DNA of 64,000 bases from Microstegium vimineum (lineage: Eukaryota; Streptophyta; Magnoliopsida; Poales; Poaceae), in assembly GCA_022036555.1 (NCBI GenBank), contig CM039126.1, forward strand, positions 36,163,090 through 36,227,089, given 5' to 3'. Within the stretch, counting starts at the first letter, position 1. Every line of letters starts with the position of its first letter. Position numbers and translations under genes: made by a program. Of this stretch, positions 42,436-54,961 are shown piece after piece. The notes under the pieces are model-generated. The model was not told the origin of the DNA and ran no database searches. It saw only the letters and a program-made list of their open reading frames with translations.

Positions 42436-44058
42436 AGCTTTTCTAGCCCCTTATTCTTATGCCTTGTATCTCTTTTTCTTAATCATGTTTTTTTCCTTCC
42501 AATACTATTCGATATCTTGCTCCATTCAAATAAATTTTGACTCGCTGGTGTGTCCCACCAGTAGAGACCTTTGTGTTTTCACGTTTGTTCTCTATGAATA
42601 AAAAGTTAGGTACACCTTCAACGAAGTGTGGGGGCTCAGCCGACCCCCAACCTTCACAATACAGGCACCAGAATGGCCAAAGGCACCAAAGTGGGGTCGG
42701 CCGACCCCACTATGGATCCCTGGTCCCACCAGTCAGCATTCACACGTTCTCAACCTGCTTCTCGACTGGTTTGCCAATCTTCCCCCTCTTCTTCTTTTAA
42801 CACATTTCTTTTCTTTAGTTTATTTCCCTTTTAATATTGAATAAAATAAGAAGACCCATAGCTGAAAATAAAATTTTGAAAATTGACATGATCTATGACA
42901 TTCAAGGGGTAAAAGCATCATAAAGATGAATTCTTTCTTTTGCTTATGCTAGCGGGAAAAATATCTTGATAGGAAAATCATATTGACTAAGTTGTTGATT
43001 AATGTGATATAGTTCTTGGCTCATAATTCATACCTTATCTATTTAAAGTGCTTGTAGATTAATTTTTGAAAATGTCATAAAACCATAATGTCACTACTCC
43101 TCTATAGTGAGAAAATTCCTACCATAGCCATATATGCTCTTTCATGATATAAGTTTTCTACATAAGCTGCTTACTTTGTGTTGAGTTTTGTCAAGTTTTG
43201 TGACCCTTGTTGAGAGACTTTTCATGCTCCCAAGATCAAGATCACGTACACGCCACATATATATGCTTCTTCTACACTGGAAGTACGCAACAACATGCCT
43301 ACATTTTTCCACATAGTACATGCTCCATGTTCTAATAGAAAGTTCTCTCTCTAGTATGTTGCTAGTAAATGAGACATAGAATATGCAAAATTATGAAAAA
43401 TATGAAAAAATATAGGGGCACATGAAGGTCCCAAGTCTTAGAAAAAAAATATAAATAATGAGCAAATCAAAGCTCATAGAAAAAAAAGAAGAAAAAGATA
43501 GCTATGTCTCAAAATAATAAGTTAGAAAGAGAGACCATATCAAACAAAGGAGTATTGATCATTTGCCATGTTTCACACACATGCACATCTTGATCTAAGA
43601 GTATGACACTTCTCTCCTTGGATCCGAAATTTGACTTTACAATATAAGCAAGGTAAGTTTGCTACATTCTTTATCCCTACCTAAGCTCCACATAAGCCAT
43701 TTAGAAGTAGGAAGATAAAAAGAAGGCAACCTCATACTATGCCTTGGTAAGGAATCATATACCTTGTGAGTGATCTAGAGTGCTATATGAGGAGTCAGTA
43801 GACTTAAGTGCTTTCTTTTGAAAAACTTATCAAAAACTCCAAGTACTAAAATATGATTTGGGAAGATGACTTTGCTTTGAGAACTATTCCATTCTTCAAC
43901 TTCTAAAGGATATATGTTAGACAATGCCACATATCCCACTTGTATAAGAAATGTCTTGAAGGAAACTTTATGCCTGCTATATGCCTTAATGATGTTATAG
44001 TCATGTTAGCTTTTAACCTTTACTCAAGGACGAGCAAAGAATTAAGCGTGGGGGATCT
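42436..44058 (+). other. Athila 3' untranslated region, no env ORF
   Basis: About 1.6 kb, AT-rich, without a readable protein. One more GGTCGGCCGACC palindrome lies at 42695-42706. GTGGGGGAT (44049-44057) just before the 3' LTR is the polypurine tract. Elements of this lineage often carry an env-like ORF here; none is visible. Confidence 0.6.
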
Positions 44059-45730
44059 TGTTGACGGAAATTTCACGATGTTTTTATACCATCAAAACTG
44101 TCAACAAAACACCTTTTCAAGGAGCTAGCAAGCAAAGTCATAATGATTTTTATCAAATAAATAGTTCCACATGTCCATGGAGTATTTCTTACAGGACTAT
44201 AGGAAATGGAGAGAAATGAGCTAGTGGGACCCACCATAGGGGGGGTCGGTCGACCACCCTATGGGGCCCACCAGCCATCCCAAGAACCCACATGGTAGGA
44301 GGGCCCACCTATCATAGTAAGAGGGTCACTACACCTCTTATCTAGGCCGGCCGATCTATACATGGCAACCACCAAGTATTCCAGACACTCCAAGACAGGT
44401 GGGCCATGCTTCTAGAAGATTGGTAGTGGTCCACATGTCATAGGGGGGTCGGCCGACCCCCCCCCAAGGTGACTTGGCGCCACTCCTCTATACCACGCTG
44501 GCCATGATCCAAGAAAGCACTCCCAAGTGATCGTCCACCAATGGATCAACTTCACATGGATCCATGGGCCCACACCAAAGAGATCAACATGCAAAAACAC
44601 TTTAGAATGAACAACCACAACGCATGACAGGTGGGACCAACACCAGGATGGACTAGGTGGGCCAGGAACCCCTAGGCGGGTCGGCCGACTACCCCCTGGG
44701 CCCACCTAGGTCCCACTCAGTCCCTGACCAGTGGGACCACACCCACAAGGCCAGGGGATGGCCCACTGGCCAAAGGGGGGGTCGGCCGACCACCCCCCTA
44801 GGTCGGTTGGTTTCCCCCTCAACTGCCATATCAAGTTACACATGTTGGAAATCCAAGCCATCCATCCTAGGCGGTTGTATGACGGTTTGATCCAAGGGAG
44901 GAGGATTGAAGCTCCCTGGATCGATGATGTGGTGGTGGAGTAGCCCCTACTCCACCTCTCCACTATAAATACTCCCTCACTCCCTCTCATTCAACACACC
45001 AAGGAGGAGCTACTCTCTCTACACATAGGCGAAGCCCTACTCTACTAGTAGCATAGAAAATAGGGAGAGAGTGAGGAGAGTCTGGAGGAGAGCCGGGCCT
45101 GTCTGGCGTCTTCTCCGAGTTGTACCTTAGCAGATGCGGTCTTCTCTTTTGTAAGTCTGCATTTGTGATTCTTTTATGGTAATTGGTCTTTAGTTCTGGT
45201 AAAGTATTTACTTTAGTTGTTTATTGGTTCACCGCCCTTAAACCGGTACTCTAGTCAATTTCACCGGGATCCGGATTAGAGTAGTAAGATATAGTATAGA
45301 CGTCTTGTCTAGGCTATACGTTTATCTGTGTCTGCGGCTTGTCCAACGGTTTGTTTGTGGTACCTAGTAGGGGTGACAGACCTATCTAGGCTTTGATCCC
45401 ACCATGTTCGGCCAAGTTCTTAAAACGTAGGCCTTCTTGTGCTAGGCGGTTTAGCACCCTTCTCATCCCTTTCTGTTGCTAAGCGGCCTAGTGGCCCAAA
45501 GTGAACAACCTTTGTATCTTACCTTACCTTGCTAGTTTCATAACCATAGAAGATCCTCTCTACCCAACCTATCATAAACCCCTTGTGTCATCATAGGACG
45601 AACTTAGTTCTTTGTTAAGTACACTTCACATTCCCCGTGGATTCGATACCCTAGGAATACTCTTGGGTGAAAGCTACTTTGACAGCCGTGCACTTGCGGT
45701 TTACCCTTTGTGCCACCTTTTGTGTCAACA
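44059..45730 (+). repeat. Athila 3' LTR, 1672 bp
   Basis: Same family copy as 36232-37874 with dispersed substitutions. About 27 extra bases lie near 44402-44430, between two GTGG words. Three of its five palindrome copies have decayed at CpG/CpHpG positions, for example GGTCGGTCGACC at 44247. Confidence 0.95.
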
Positions 45731-45735
45731 ATGAG

Positions 45736-46420
45736 CATTCAGATACGCCCTCACAGAGTTTGCTCCTTGGAGAGCATGGTGGATATAGCTGGAGAGGAGG
45801 TCCGCCCTTTCCTCACGTACCTTCCGGGACTCACCGACCTCCTTGGTCGTTTCGGAAACTACGTTGAGCATTGGGTGAGAGAGTTCTATGCATCTATGTG
45901 GATCGAGCCGATGCACAGCTACCTTCAGTACACGTTCAGAGGCCGTCCATACAGACTGTATCTCACTGGGCTGAGGGAGGCTCTTCGCTTGTCAGTTTCA
46001 GATTATTGCCTGCATGATGCTTGCTATGTTGGCATTCAGTTACTGTGTCGTGCTCAAGGAGGCCGTACCCCCACAGCAAAGTTCGTGGCTCCCCTCTTCA
46101 GGCCACCCTTCTGGGAAGGGAGTCTTCGTACTCCAGTGGAGCTTCTTCCAGTTGTTCACCGGTTGAACAATGTTCTCCGGCGGACTTTGCTACCCCGCAC
46201 AGGCTACATGGAAGGCTTGACGAACCTCTAGCAGTTTCTTCTCCACGCTCTTGTGACACATACACCATTCGATGTTGCAGACTTCATCATGTCAGAGATA
46301 GAGGATGTCATGTTAGATGGGATACGAGCTAGGCGACAGATGCCGTATGCTCACTGGATTAGTTTTATCCTTGCTACCCGCCTTCTAAGGTCCCACCCTG
46401 GGATTCTTAATGAGTATGAG
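45736..46420 (+). pseudogene. Extra (envelope-position) ORF of SIRE element, 3' part
   Basis: Coding resumes directly after the Athila target duplication, in the frame of 35632-36231. Sequence: VRPFLTYLPGLTDLLGRFGN, WVREFYASMWIEPMHSYLQY, FRGRPYRLYLTGLREALRL and LLPVVHRLNNVLRRTLLPRT. A TAG lies near 46229. Beyond it, FLLHALVTHTPFDVADFIMS and RRQMPYAHWISFI continue until Tekay sequence cuts in at 46421. The FRGRPYRLY and PYAHWIS blocks recur, as I recall, in many unclassified grass retroelement proteins, so it is a shared TE gene of unknown role. Confidence 0.6.
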
Positions 46421-49400
46421 TGTTGATATTTGTTAACGCAAACAGAAGAATCACTGGGAAGTAATCCGCAAGTGCATGGATACCGGTGAGCACTTCACCC
46501 GGGAGATTATCCAGAGTATCGTAATTTATTTTTCCACATGGAGAAAGGGTGCATCTGACTAGCCAAATCTATGCTATTAACATTTAGGCTACAAACAAGG
46601 TGATCTTGATATGAGCGATTACAGAAGACCGCGACTGCACTCTCGTTCTAGTCTAAGCAAGATATGTTTTATTATTCTATCGGGGAGAACCGTCGAGATA
46701 AGAGACACCTTAGAGGATGCTTAGCACGCGACCTATAGACCCTACCGATCCTTCCAATGGGATTGTGCGTTCCAAAGGTGTCACGGAACCGCCCAACATA
46801 TAATAGCACTAGTGTAATGATCATCATTTCTGACGACACTGTCACACTAGAGCCCATATAAGCCCGGTAGTCCTTGAAATCTCGAAGGATCCCAAACCAC
46901 AACGAGTAACAACCCGAGATCGAACACTAGATTCAGTAACCGCACATCCACAGTGATAAGTTCGAAATGAAATAATATTACAACTGAGTTTAAAGAAGTG
47001 TTATTACAACACCAAGTTCAAATCAAAGTAGCGGAAGTCTTGTTTCACAAGACCCATTGCAAACTGTTTAAAACAAATACAGTGTCATGCTTAGTACAGT
47101 TCCATCAAAAGCAACAAGGAGAGACATCAGAATCCACCATTGCCCATGGTATTCACTCATCATCACATGCAGGATAGAGGCATGCTTGACAATAGCCAGA
47201 ATAGACCATACCATCTGCAACAAGGGTAAAGAAACACTGAGTACTCAATTGTACTCATCTAGACTTACCCGACAGAGAGATAGATATATAACCATAGACA
47301 CTTAAAGGATTATGCATGGATTTATCAGTGGATCTCATGAGATAGCATAGTTTTGCATAAAAGAGCATCCTAATTACTCATGTATTCTCATCATTAGAAA
47401 ACAACATTTGGCAGTTGATTGAGTAACATTAATAGATCTCATTAGCACCTGTACTAGAGCAATCACTGAGTTATCAAACAATAATAACCATATTGTGCTT
47501 GTCATCAAAACCATATAACCATCTTTTGGTTACTTATTAGAGTTCAGGTTTCTACAGTGGGAGGAAGATCTTTCAAGTTTCTCACTAATGGGGAGAGACC
47601 GTGATTCGAATCGAATTCCAATCCAGCTGGAGGATTATTCCCCAATCACACCCAAGTATGCATGCCGGCACACTTATTCGGGTCACCTTCACTATCGCTC
47701 GGGTAGCCCGCGGATCTCCCAGGTACAGGCATGAGTAGTGACCCACGGTAACCAGGTAGCTCAAGTAGTGCCTGCCCTTGGTGCCAGGCCAGGACGATCA
47801 GGGTGCTTGCCCATGGTCTAGTAGTCCGCTCGCAGTGTTCATGACCCAAGTAGGGGGAGATTCCGGCCCGAACCCACAGAGTTAGGCTTCGCGGTCAAAA
47901 CGAGTTATTCGGCCAGCTATGAAGGAGACATGCGTTCAATCTCGGCAGATGTCCAACCAAGATCCAATGCCTAACGACACAGGCGGAGAGAACCCGCTCA
48001 CAAGACCTCCAAGTCAAGTGGCTCACAACACCTTGTCCGCCCGGTCTCGATTTATTACTTCCACATGGTTATTTTCCACGATAGCAAATATAGCCAACCG
48101 TAACCAGCAACCTATCTTTGTGGAGGATGGTAGACCACCCACGCTACCAGTCTAAGAATGGCTAAGCAGAGGTTTCAATCCTGGGCCTACAATGTTCTTT
48201 TTAGTGGACAAGGAGATATAATGCAACAAAGGGTTTCATCTCAACTCCTATTAACTTAATGCACAAACAAGTGGTTGTATTGTAAGTAAAATACTTTAAA
48301 TAGAATCAAGGAGGTGCATAATGCTCTGGGGCTTGCCTTTCATGAAGGTAGAGGGAAGGTCGTTTGGGCACTCAGGAAGGTCCGAGCCCTGCTCTCCTTC
48401 TTCTGGAGCTTCTGGAGCTTGTATCTCCGGTGGGACTCCTCCTTCTATCTCCCCAAACTCCAGCAAAGTCACTCCCTCTGGCGATCCTGGATGCATGTAT
48501 ACATGTATGATGATCCAATATACATATGACAAGTCATAAACTAGAAATGAGACATGCCTAATGCATATGGATGAATGCTCATGATGAATGTTATGTGCAT
48601 CATTATAATTTGCTCACCGAGTAGGTGCAAATCTCTTCGGTTGTAGAGAGATTAACACTTACCCTTAGCTAACAACCTGTAGTAGAGCTTTTCCTCCTTG
48701 GTCAGCTCTCTAACACATGCAACTAAACATGTTTTAACCTTAAGCTATAGGGTTAAACAACACACAAGGCATACATTACTTATAATACTCACAACATAGC
48801 ATTCAACACTTAAAACAACAGCTGAAAGAAAACTGTGTAGATGGAGCTACACACAACCAAAAATTACAAACTAAGACATTCTGAAAAGCTCATGAAATTT
48901 TCTACAAAACATTCCATAAACTCCCCAACTCAAACCATAACTAAAAAGGCCTAACAGACACATTAAGCAGAGCTATTTAGAAGGAAACAGGAAAACACAG
49001 ATTTGAAGTTAAACTTGTAAAATATACCCAGGCTAAACTAGACAGTTTATGGCTGTGAAAATTTAACACTAGATAGATCAACAAGTTATCTACAACAAAG
49101 TAAACAATAGCTACTGCTGAAAATAAACATAAGTAGCTCAAACAATTCTAGCAAGAAAACATGTTTAAGCTGTTTTAACAGATTTCAGATAGCATTTAAA
49201 ACAGATATAAAGCTATTAACCAGCATTCCAAAAATTATGATAAAATTAGACAAAAAGTTTACCAAATTATCTACCACTTTGGTATTCACAACATCAGCAG
49301 AAGACATACACAACACAACACAGGGTTAAAATTACTTCTTTGCTGGTGATGAGAAAACAACACATTTTTATACAACAAATACTTTAACAATTTGAAAGTG

Positions 49401-51541
49401 TGAAACAACAGATTTCATATTTTTCTTAGATTTTACTGAGCATGTAACACATGTACAAAAATTAACAAGCACATCAACCACATATATCTTAGCTAGCAAT
49501 TTAAACAAGGTTGCATTCAAATAAACAAGCATTTAACTAAAAGAACTACAACATGCAAATAAATTACAGGTTACTGGTACTTTAACATTTTTCGTGGGAA
49601 GCACCTGCTAAGACAAACTTAACACAACAAGAACCACATTTTAGCACATGCCAAACTCCAGTTATGAATTAAACAAGTTAAACTAAGCATAAAAAGCTTG
49701 CTGTCCATTTTTATTAAAACAACACCAAAGAACAGTAACAACAGGTTACTTAACATTTTTCATACATAGAGAAAAACATAAAAAAGCTAACGAAACTAGT
49801 TTCACATTTTTAGTATTTTTCTGAAATTAGCTATGAATTTCCAAAGTTAGCAAACCGAACTGAAAAAGACAAAACAGAGAAACACCTAGAGCCTATGACA
49901 CGCGGGACCCACTGGTCAGGTTCTTCCCTACAGAACCGGCTGCACCGAAGGTGCTCGACCGTCGGCCCTTCGCCGGCGATGGGGTCTCCTGCCAAACCAA
50001 CTCTACGGTCGTGTTCTCCTTCGCAACCCGCATCAAACCATGTAGCTGGTTGTACCCCATTCGCACCGGAGCATGCTCGACGGTGTTCATGGCGGCACGG
50101 CGATGCTGCGGTTCTTGCGCTGGCCGGCGCGAGCTTCCTCCGGCTAAACCAGCGACTGCTACACCTACACGCAAGCCTAGCGGTCTAATCTAGCCCGGAT
50201 TGGGGCCAAGCAAACCCTCCCATGAGCTCGGCCACATGCACAGCGGCACGGTGGCGAGTTCACGGCGGCGCGACACTGCGAGTCCACACTGTATGGACAG
50301 GTAACCAAAAATATGATGCACACCCCCAAGTTAGTACTTTAAGCCACCTGACATCCTATTGGGCAATAAGGGACATAACCTATGACACATTTATAGTTTG
50401 CAATTAATTTTGTACGCACACAAAAGTTTTTATCGCAAAATAGTTTGATAAACAAAAATCTTTTGTTTGCAATGGTGCCCGCGGTGTGCTCGCTTTGGCT
50501 CACCTGTGCGGTTAGCGTGGCAACTGAGCGGTGCAAAAAACGAAGCGGAACAAGGCGAAGCTGTGGCTGCGTTTTGGTGGCCAATGCGGCGGTGTGCTTT
50601 GCCGGCGAGCTCGGCCACTACGCTGCCGCGGCAATGGCGCGGCTGTGCTCCCGCTCGAAGCAGAGAGGAGAGTGAGAGAGTGAGGGCGCGGGCGTGATTG
50701 CGGTCGTGAGGTGGAGTGTTTGGCTCTCCAAGGACGTGGACGGGACGGGCGTTCCACCGACGTACGGCTGCCACGCAGCATGAGATGCCTGACACTGTCG
50801 GCCATCGACCGACGGTGCGCTCTGCTCTGCATTTGAAACCAGCATCAGGCCGACTGACGATCGATTTTGCAACGCGATTAACTCTCTAAACCTCGAGTCT
50901 TACCTTCAACCAAAAACATCAGTAGATAGAGCTATAGCCCGACTACAACTTTGGTGTACTTGGTTTGAACTGAAACGGTTTGGATTTCAAACTACATGCA
51001 TTCAAACATGGTAACATTCAAACTGAAATACAGTTATGACTTAGGCAATTTCAGAAGCTAAAACAACCCCCAATTCAGCCTTAATTGACTAATTAGGGTA
51101 TTTTAGGATCCAAATCACCTCAAGGTAGTTAAACAAAGTTTGTTCAGAATTAAAAACTCTACAACTTTGCTTAAACCAACTTTTTCATACAAGGTCATTA
51201 TCAAGGTCAATTTGTTAAATCAAGAAAAAGGGTTCCTAGGGTCAATCATTAAAGCTTAAACCCTAGAAGCTTATTTGGACTTGATCATGAACATAAACAT
51301 GGTTCCATTTTCATCCCTAAGCATTTCTAGATGGTCATTAGTGATCAAAACATCAAGCACTTGGCTAAACAAGCATAATTCATACAAAGCTAGGTGTAGG
51401 TTAACACATACACATATGCAAACAAGGTGATCACTTAGGGTTATCATTTCATATGATCATTTAAATGCATGAATGCAATGATGTTGTGCTCATGGTCATG
51501 AAATGATATGCACATGCAAGCTTAACACCTAGGGTGTTACA
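46421..51541 (-). repeat. Tekay 3' LTR, 5121 bp
   Basis: Read on the minus strand it starts TGTAACACCCTAGGTGTTAAG and ends ATATCAACA, TG...CA. TGTAACACCC is a usual start for Del/Tekay LTRs. It is mainly AT-rich, with two GC-rich blocks (49890-50290 and 50460-50870) holding only spurious ORFs. GGGGGGAAGGGC (complement of 51542-51553), the polypurine tract, adjoins it. Confidence 0.85.
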
Positions 51542-51585
51542 GCCCTTCCCCCCTTACAAAAATCTCGTCCCGAGATTTGCAAGGC

Positions 51586-52985
51586 TTACCATTTTTCATA
51601 GAAAGTAGGGTAGACTTCCGTAAGGTAGTCCTCCCGTTCCCATGTAGCATCTTGTTCACTTTGATTGTTCCACATTATTTCGTAAAACTTGATAACTTTG
51701 TTTCGAGTTACTCTCTCTTTGGTGTCCATGATCTGGACAGGTTTTTCTTCAAAAGACAAGTCTGACAGTAACTTTAGACCTGAAGGTTCGATATGTTCCT
51801 CTAGAACTCTCAAACACTTCTTAAGCTGGGATACATGAAAGACATTGAAGATAGCCCTCATTTCTGGTGGTAACAACAGCTTATAGGCTACTCTTCCACT
51901 TCTTTCGATGATCTGGTATGGTCCCACATACCTTAGAGCAAGCTTCCTCTTAACTCCAAATCTTTATACTCCCTTCATAGGTGATACTTTCAAGTATACA
52001 TAATCACCCACTTCGAACTCGAGCGGTCTCCTTCTCTTGTCGGCATAGCATTTCTGTCTTGACTGAGCTGCACGCATATGTTCTTGTATGTTCTAACTTT
52101 TTCTTCGGCTTCTTGCACAAAGTCAATACCATAGTATCTTCTTTCTCCGGGTTCGACCCAATTGAGAGGTGTCCGACACCTCCTACCATACAGAGCTTCA
52201 AAAGGAGCCATCTTGATACTTTCTTGATAACTATTGTTGTAAGAGAATTCCGCTAAAGGTAACCAACTTTCCCAAGATCCTTTAGAAGAGATTACACATG
52301 CTCTAACAAGATCTTCGAGAATCTGATTAACTCTTTCTGTCTACCCTGAAGTTTGAGGATGGTAAGCTGAACTACAAACTAGATTAGTTCCAAGCTGCTT
52401 ATGAAGATGTTCCTAGAAATGAGCAGTGAACTGCGGTCCTCTATCTGACACAATTGTTCTTGGAACAACATGCAAATGAACAATATGAGCGATATACATC
52501 TCTGCATACTCATAGTGTCGGTTAGTGGTGCGGACGGGTATGAAGTGCACTGACTTGGTTAACCGATCCACAATCACCCATATTGAGTCATGACCTCTCT
52601 GAGTAGGTGGAAGACCTATTATGGAATCCATGCTGATTTCTTCCCATTTCCATCTTAGAACTGACAAGGGTTGTAAGAGTCCAGCGGGTTTCATATGTAC
52701 CGCTTTCACTCTACAACACACATCACACCTTGCCATGAACGCGGCAATCTCTTTCTTCATCTTGGTCCACCAAAAACGTTGTTTTAGATCATGGTACATC
52801 TTGCTACTACCTGGATGTATAGATAACTTAGAGGAATGTGCTTCCTCTAAGATTCGATTCCTCAAATCCTTACCCTTAGGCACAACAAGACGATCCTTAA
52901 ACCATAGAATTCCTTTTTCATCAATCCTAAAACATTGTGAATTGTCTTCCTTCATCTTTTTTTTTGATATGAAACACACCCACAT
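51586..52985 (-). pseudogene. Tekay integrase and chromodomain
   Basis: The zinc finger is EEAHSSKLSIHPGSSKMYHD, then MARCDVCCRVK. The core has MDSIIGLPPTQRG (Asp) and IVSDRGPQFTAHF (Asp). A stop near 52412 follows, and a TSG-stop-TERVN block holds the Glu. Next come MAPFEALYGRRCRTPLNW and, after another shift near 51960, YVGPYQIIERSGRVAYKLLL and NVFHVSQLKKCL. The C-terminal PVQIMDTKERVTRNKVIKF with WEREDYLTEVYP is the chromodomain-like module thought to steer insertion to heterochromatin. Three frames are needed to read it. Confidence 0.9.
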
Positions 52986-52992
52986 CTGTTTT

Positions 52993-53565
52993 CTAACCTT
53001 CTATGATCTGGCTTTCGAGTGAGCAACTGACGGTGAGATTGTACAACACTGATGGATGTAGCAAGTTGAACCTGTCATCGAGCAACGGTTGCACAAAGTG
53101 ATTGTGCGACTTTCTGCTCAAAGCGTCAGCTACTACATTAGCTTTCCCTGGGTGGTAATGAACTTCAAGATTGTAATCCTTGATTAGTTCTAACCATCTT
53201 CTTTGTCTCATGTTCAACTCTGGTTGCGTGAAGATGTACTTGAGACTCTTGTGATCGGTGTATATGTGGCATATATTACCAAGAAGGTAATGTCTCCATA
53301 ACTTTAAAGCACGAACCACTGCTGCTAGTTCTAGATCATGTGTTGGATAGTTAGCTTCATGTTTTCTGAGTTGTCGGGACGAATAGGCTATCACTTTTCC
53401 TTCTTGCATAAGAATACATCCTAGTCCAGTCCCGGAGGCGTCACAATACACATCAAAGGGTTTTGTTATGTCTGGTTGCGCTAAAATGGGTGCTGAAGTA
53501 AGTAGAGTTCTTATGGTAAGAAAAGCTGCTTCACATTCTGGAGTCCATTCGAACCTCTTATCTTT
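52993..53565 (-). pseudogene. Tekay RNase H
   Basis: The frame starts MYCDASGTGLGCILMQEGKV (catalytic Asp). LRKHEANYPTHDLELAAVVR (Glu), IYTDHKSLKYIFTQPELNMR (Asp) and YHPGKANVVADALSRK (Asp) follow, so the RNase H set is complete. The next frame change, near 52990, is at a run of T at about 52959-52967 (A on the coding strand), a likely slippage site. The connection to RT (53453-53565) is readable apart from a TAG at 53566-53568. Confidence 0.88.
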
Positions 53566-54961
53566 CTATAGCAGACTGGTCATAGTTTTAGCTATTTTGG
53601 AAAAGTCTGGTATAAATCGACGATAGTATCCAGCCAGACCAAGAAAACTACGAACCTCGGTGACATAAGTTGGAGCTTTCCAATCCATAACCTCTTGTAC
53701 TTTACTTGGATCTAAAGATATCCCATCAGCAGAAAGAATATGTCCAAGGAAAGGTACTTTAGTAAGCCAAAACTCACACTTACTAAATTTGGCATACAAC
53801 TTATGTTCTCTTAACCTTGCCAGCACGATACGTAGATGTTCCGCATGTTCCGCTTCATTCTCCGAGTAGATTAAAATGTCGTCGATGAACACAACCACAA
53901 ATTTATTCAGCTCGGGCATGAATACAGAGTTCATAAGGTACATGAAGTAGGCGGGAGCATTAGTTAGCCCAAACGACATAACCAAATACTCGTAAAGCCC
54001 GTACCTCGTTGCAAAAGAGGTTTTGGGTACATCTTGTGGTCTAATCTTGATTTGATGATACCCAGATCTGAAATCGATCTTAGAGAACACTTTAGCCTTG
54101 GATAACTGATCAAACAAGATATCAATACAAGGTAAAGGATACTTGTTCTTGATTGTCACAGCATTAAGTGGTCGATAATCCACGCACATTCGTAGGGATT
54201 TATCTTTCTTCTTAACGAACAATGAGGGACAACCCCATGGTGATGAACTAGGCCGAATGATACCTTTATCTTGCAACTCTTGTAGTTGTTTCTTTAGCTC
54301 GGCTAGCTCATTGGGTGGCATTCTATATGGCCTATGAGAAATAGGTGCCGTACCAGGTACCAACTCAATAGCAAACTCCACATCTCGATCGGGCGGAAGA
54401 CCTGGAAGGTCATCTGGAAACACATCCAGAAATTCACACACGAACGGGATATATTTCAGGGCTGTAGTTTGGATCGCGCAGGTCATGGCACAAAGGTCCA
54501 ACTTTCTAGGAAGATGGATTTGTACACTCCCTTTTCTGTCCGGGGTTGTCATGGATAGAAGCCTTTCTATGGTGTCTATGGTCACCCCATGACCACTCAT
54601 CCACCTCATGCCTAGGATTACATTCAAACCTAGACCGGGAAGGATAATAAGGTCTGTCCTAAACTCATATTTCTATATTATGATGCTTACACCCCTGACT
54701 GCTTGTTTGGTTGATATGTCAGCCCCTGCTGAACTTATGCAGTACCCCACATCCAAATCAGATATGCTCATGCCATGCTTATCAGAAAAAGCTTTACTCA
54801 CAAAAGAATGCGAAGATACTAAGTCAAACAGCACAACTGTAGGATGATGGTTTACCAGGAACATACCAGCTGTGACGGGCTCTCCTTGTGGCACTTCTTC
54901 TACGGTGGTGTAGTGCACACGCCCCTGGTAGGCCTGATTCTTCTTTGGGTGAGGGCATTCC
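53566..54961 (-). pseudogene. Tekay protease and reverse transcriptase
   Basis: Near 54918 the minus strand reads VPQGEPVTAGMFLVNHHPTV, then LFDLVSSHSFVSKAF, where the D-(S/T)-G site of retropepsin reads DLVSS. A stop near 54672 follows, then LNVILGMRWMSGHGVTIDT. The RT frame 54627-53569 is intact: FAIELVPGTAPISHRPYRM, SLRMCVDYRPLNAVTIKNKY, FSKIDFRSGYHQIKI, VMSFGLTNAPAYFMYLMNSV, the catalytic VFIDDILIYS and SFLGLAGYYRRFIPDFS. The RT keeps both Asp residues of its active box. The segment is cut on its gag side by the copia at 54962. Confidence 0.92.

Larger units (their letters stand above)
36232..45730 (+). mobile_element. Athila-type Ty3/gypsy retrotransposon, full length, TSD ATGAG
   Basis: LTRs at 36232-37874 and 44059-45730 start TGTTGACGGAAATTTCAC and end TGTGTCAACA. 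ATGAG is duplicated at 36227-36231 and 45731-45735. The primer site is Asp-tRNA type. The internal order is gag, protease, RT, RNase H, integrase, as in gypsy, with gag and pol wording typical of the Athila lineage. Pol lies in a single frame apart from point stops. No env ORF is seen in 42436-44058. The 5' LTR lacks about 27 bases present in the 3' LTR. Confidence 0.95.
22094..46420 (+). mobile_element. SIRE-lineage Ty1/copia element, interrupted; 3' end outside window
   Basis: Segments 22094-24462, 29500-36231 and 45736-46420 read as one plus-strand element: LTR, iMet primer site, gag, protease, integrase, RT, RNase H, long spacer and extra ORF. It is interrupted by a minus-strand SIRE (24463-29499) and an Athila gypsy (36232-45730), and is then cut by a Tekay element from 46421. 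Its 3' LTR must lie past 64000. The interval given spans the inserts. Confidence 0.75.

Noticed and set aside
49893..50872. Cluster of 60-120 residue ORFs on both strands
   Set aside because: All lie in GC-rich blocks of the Tekay LTR, overlap each other and carry no known motif.
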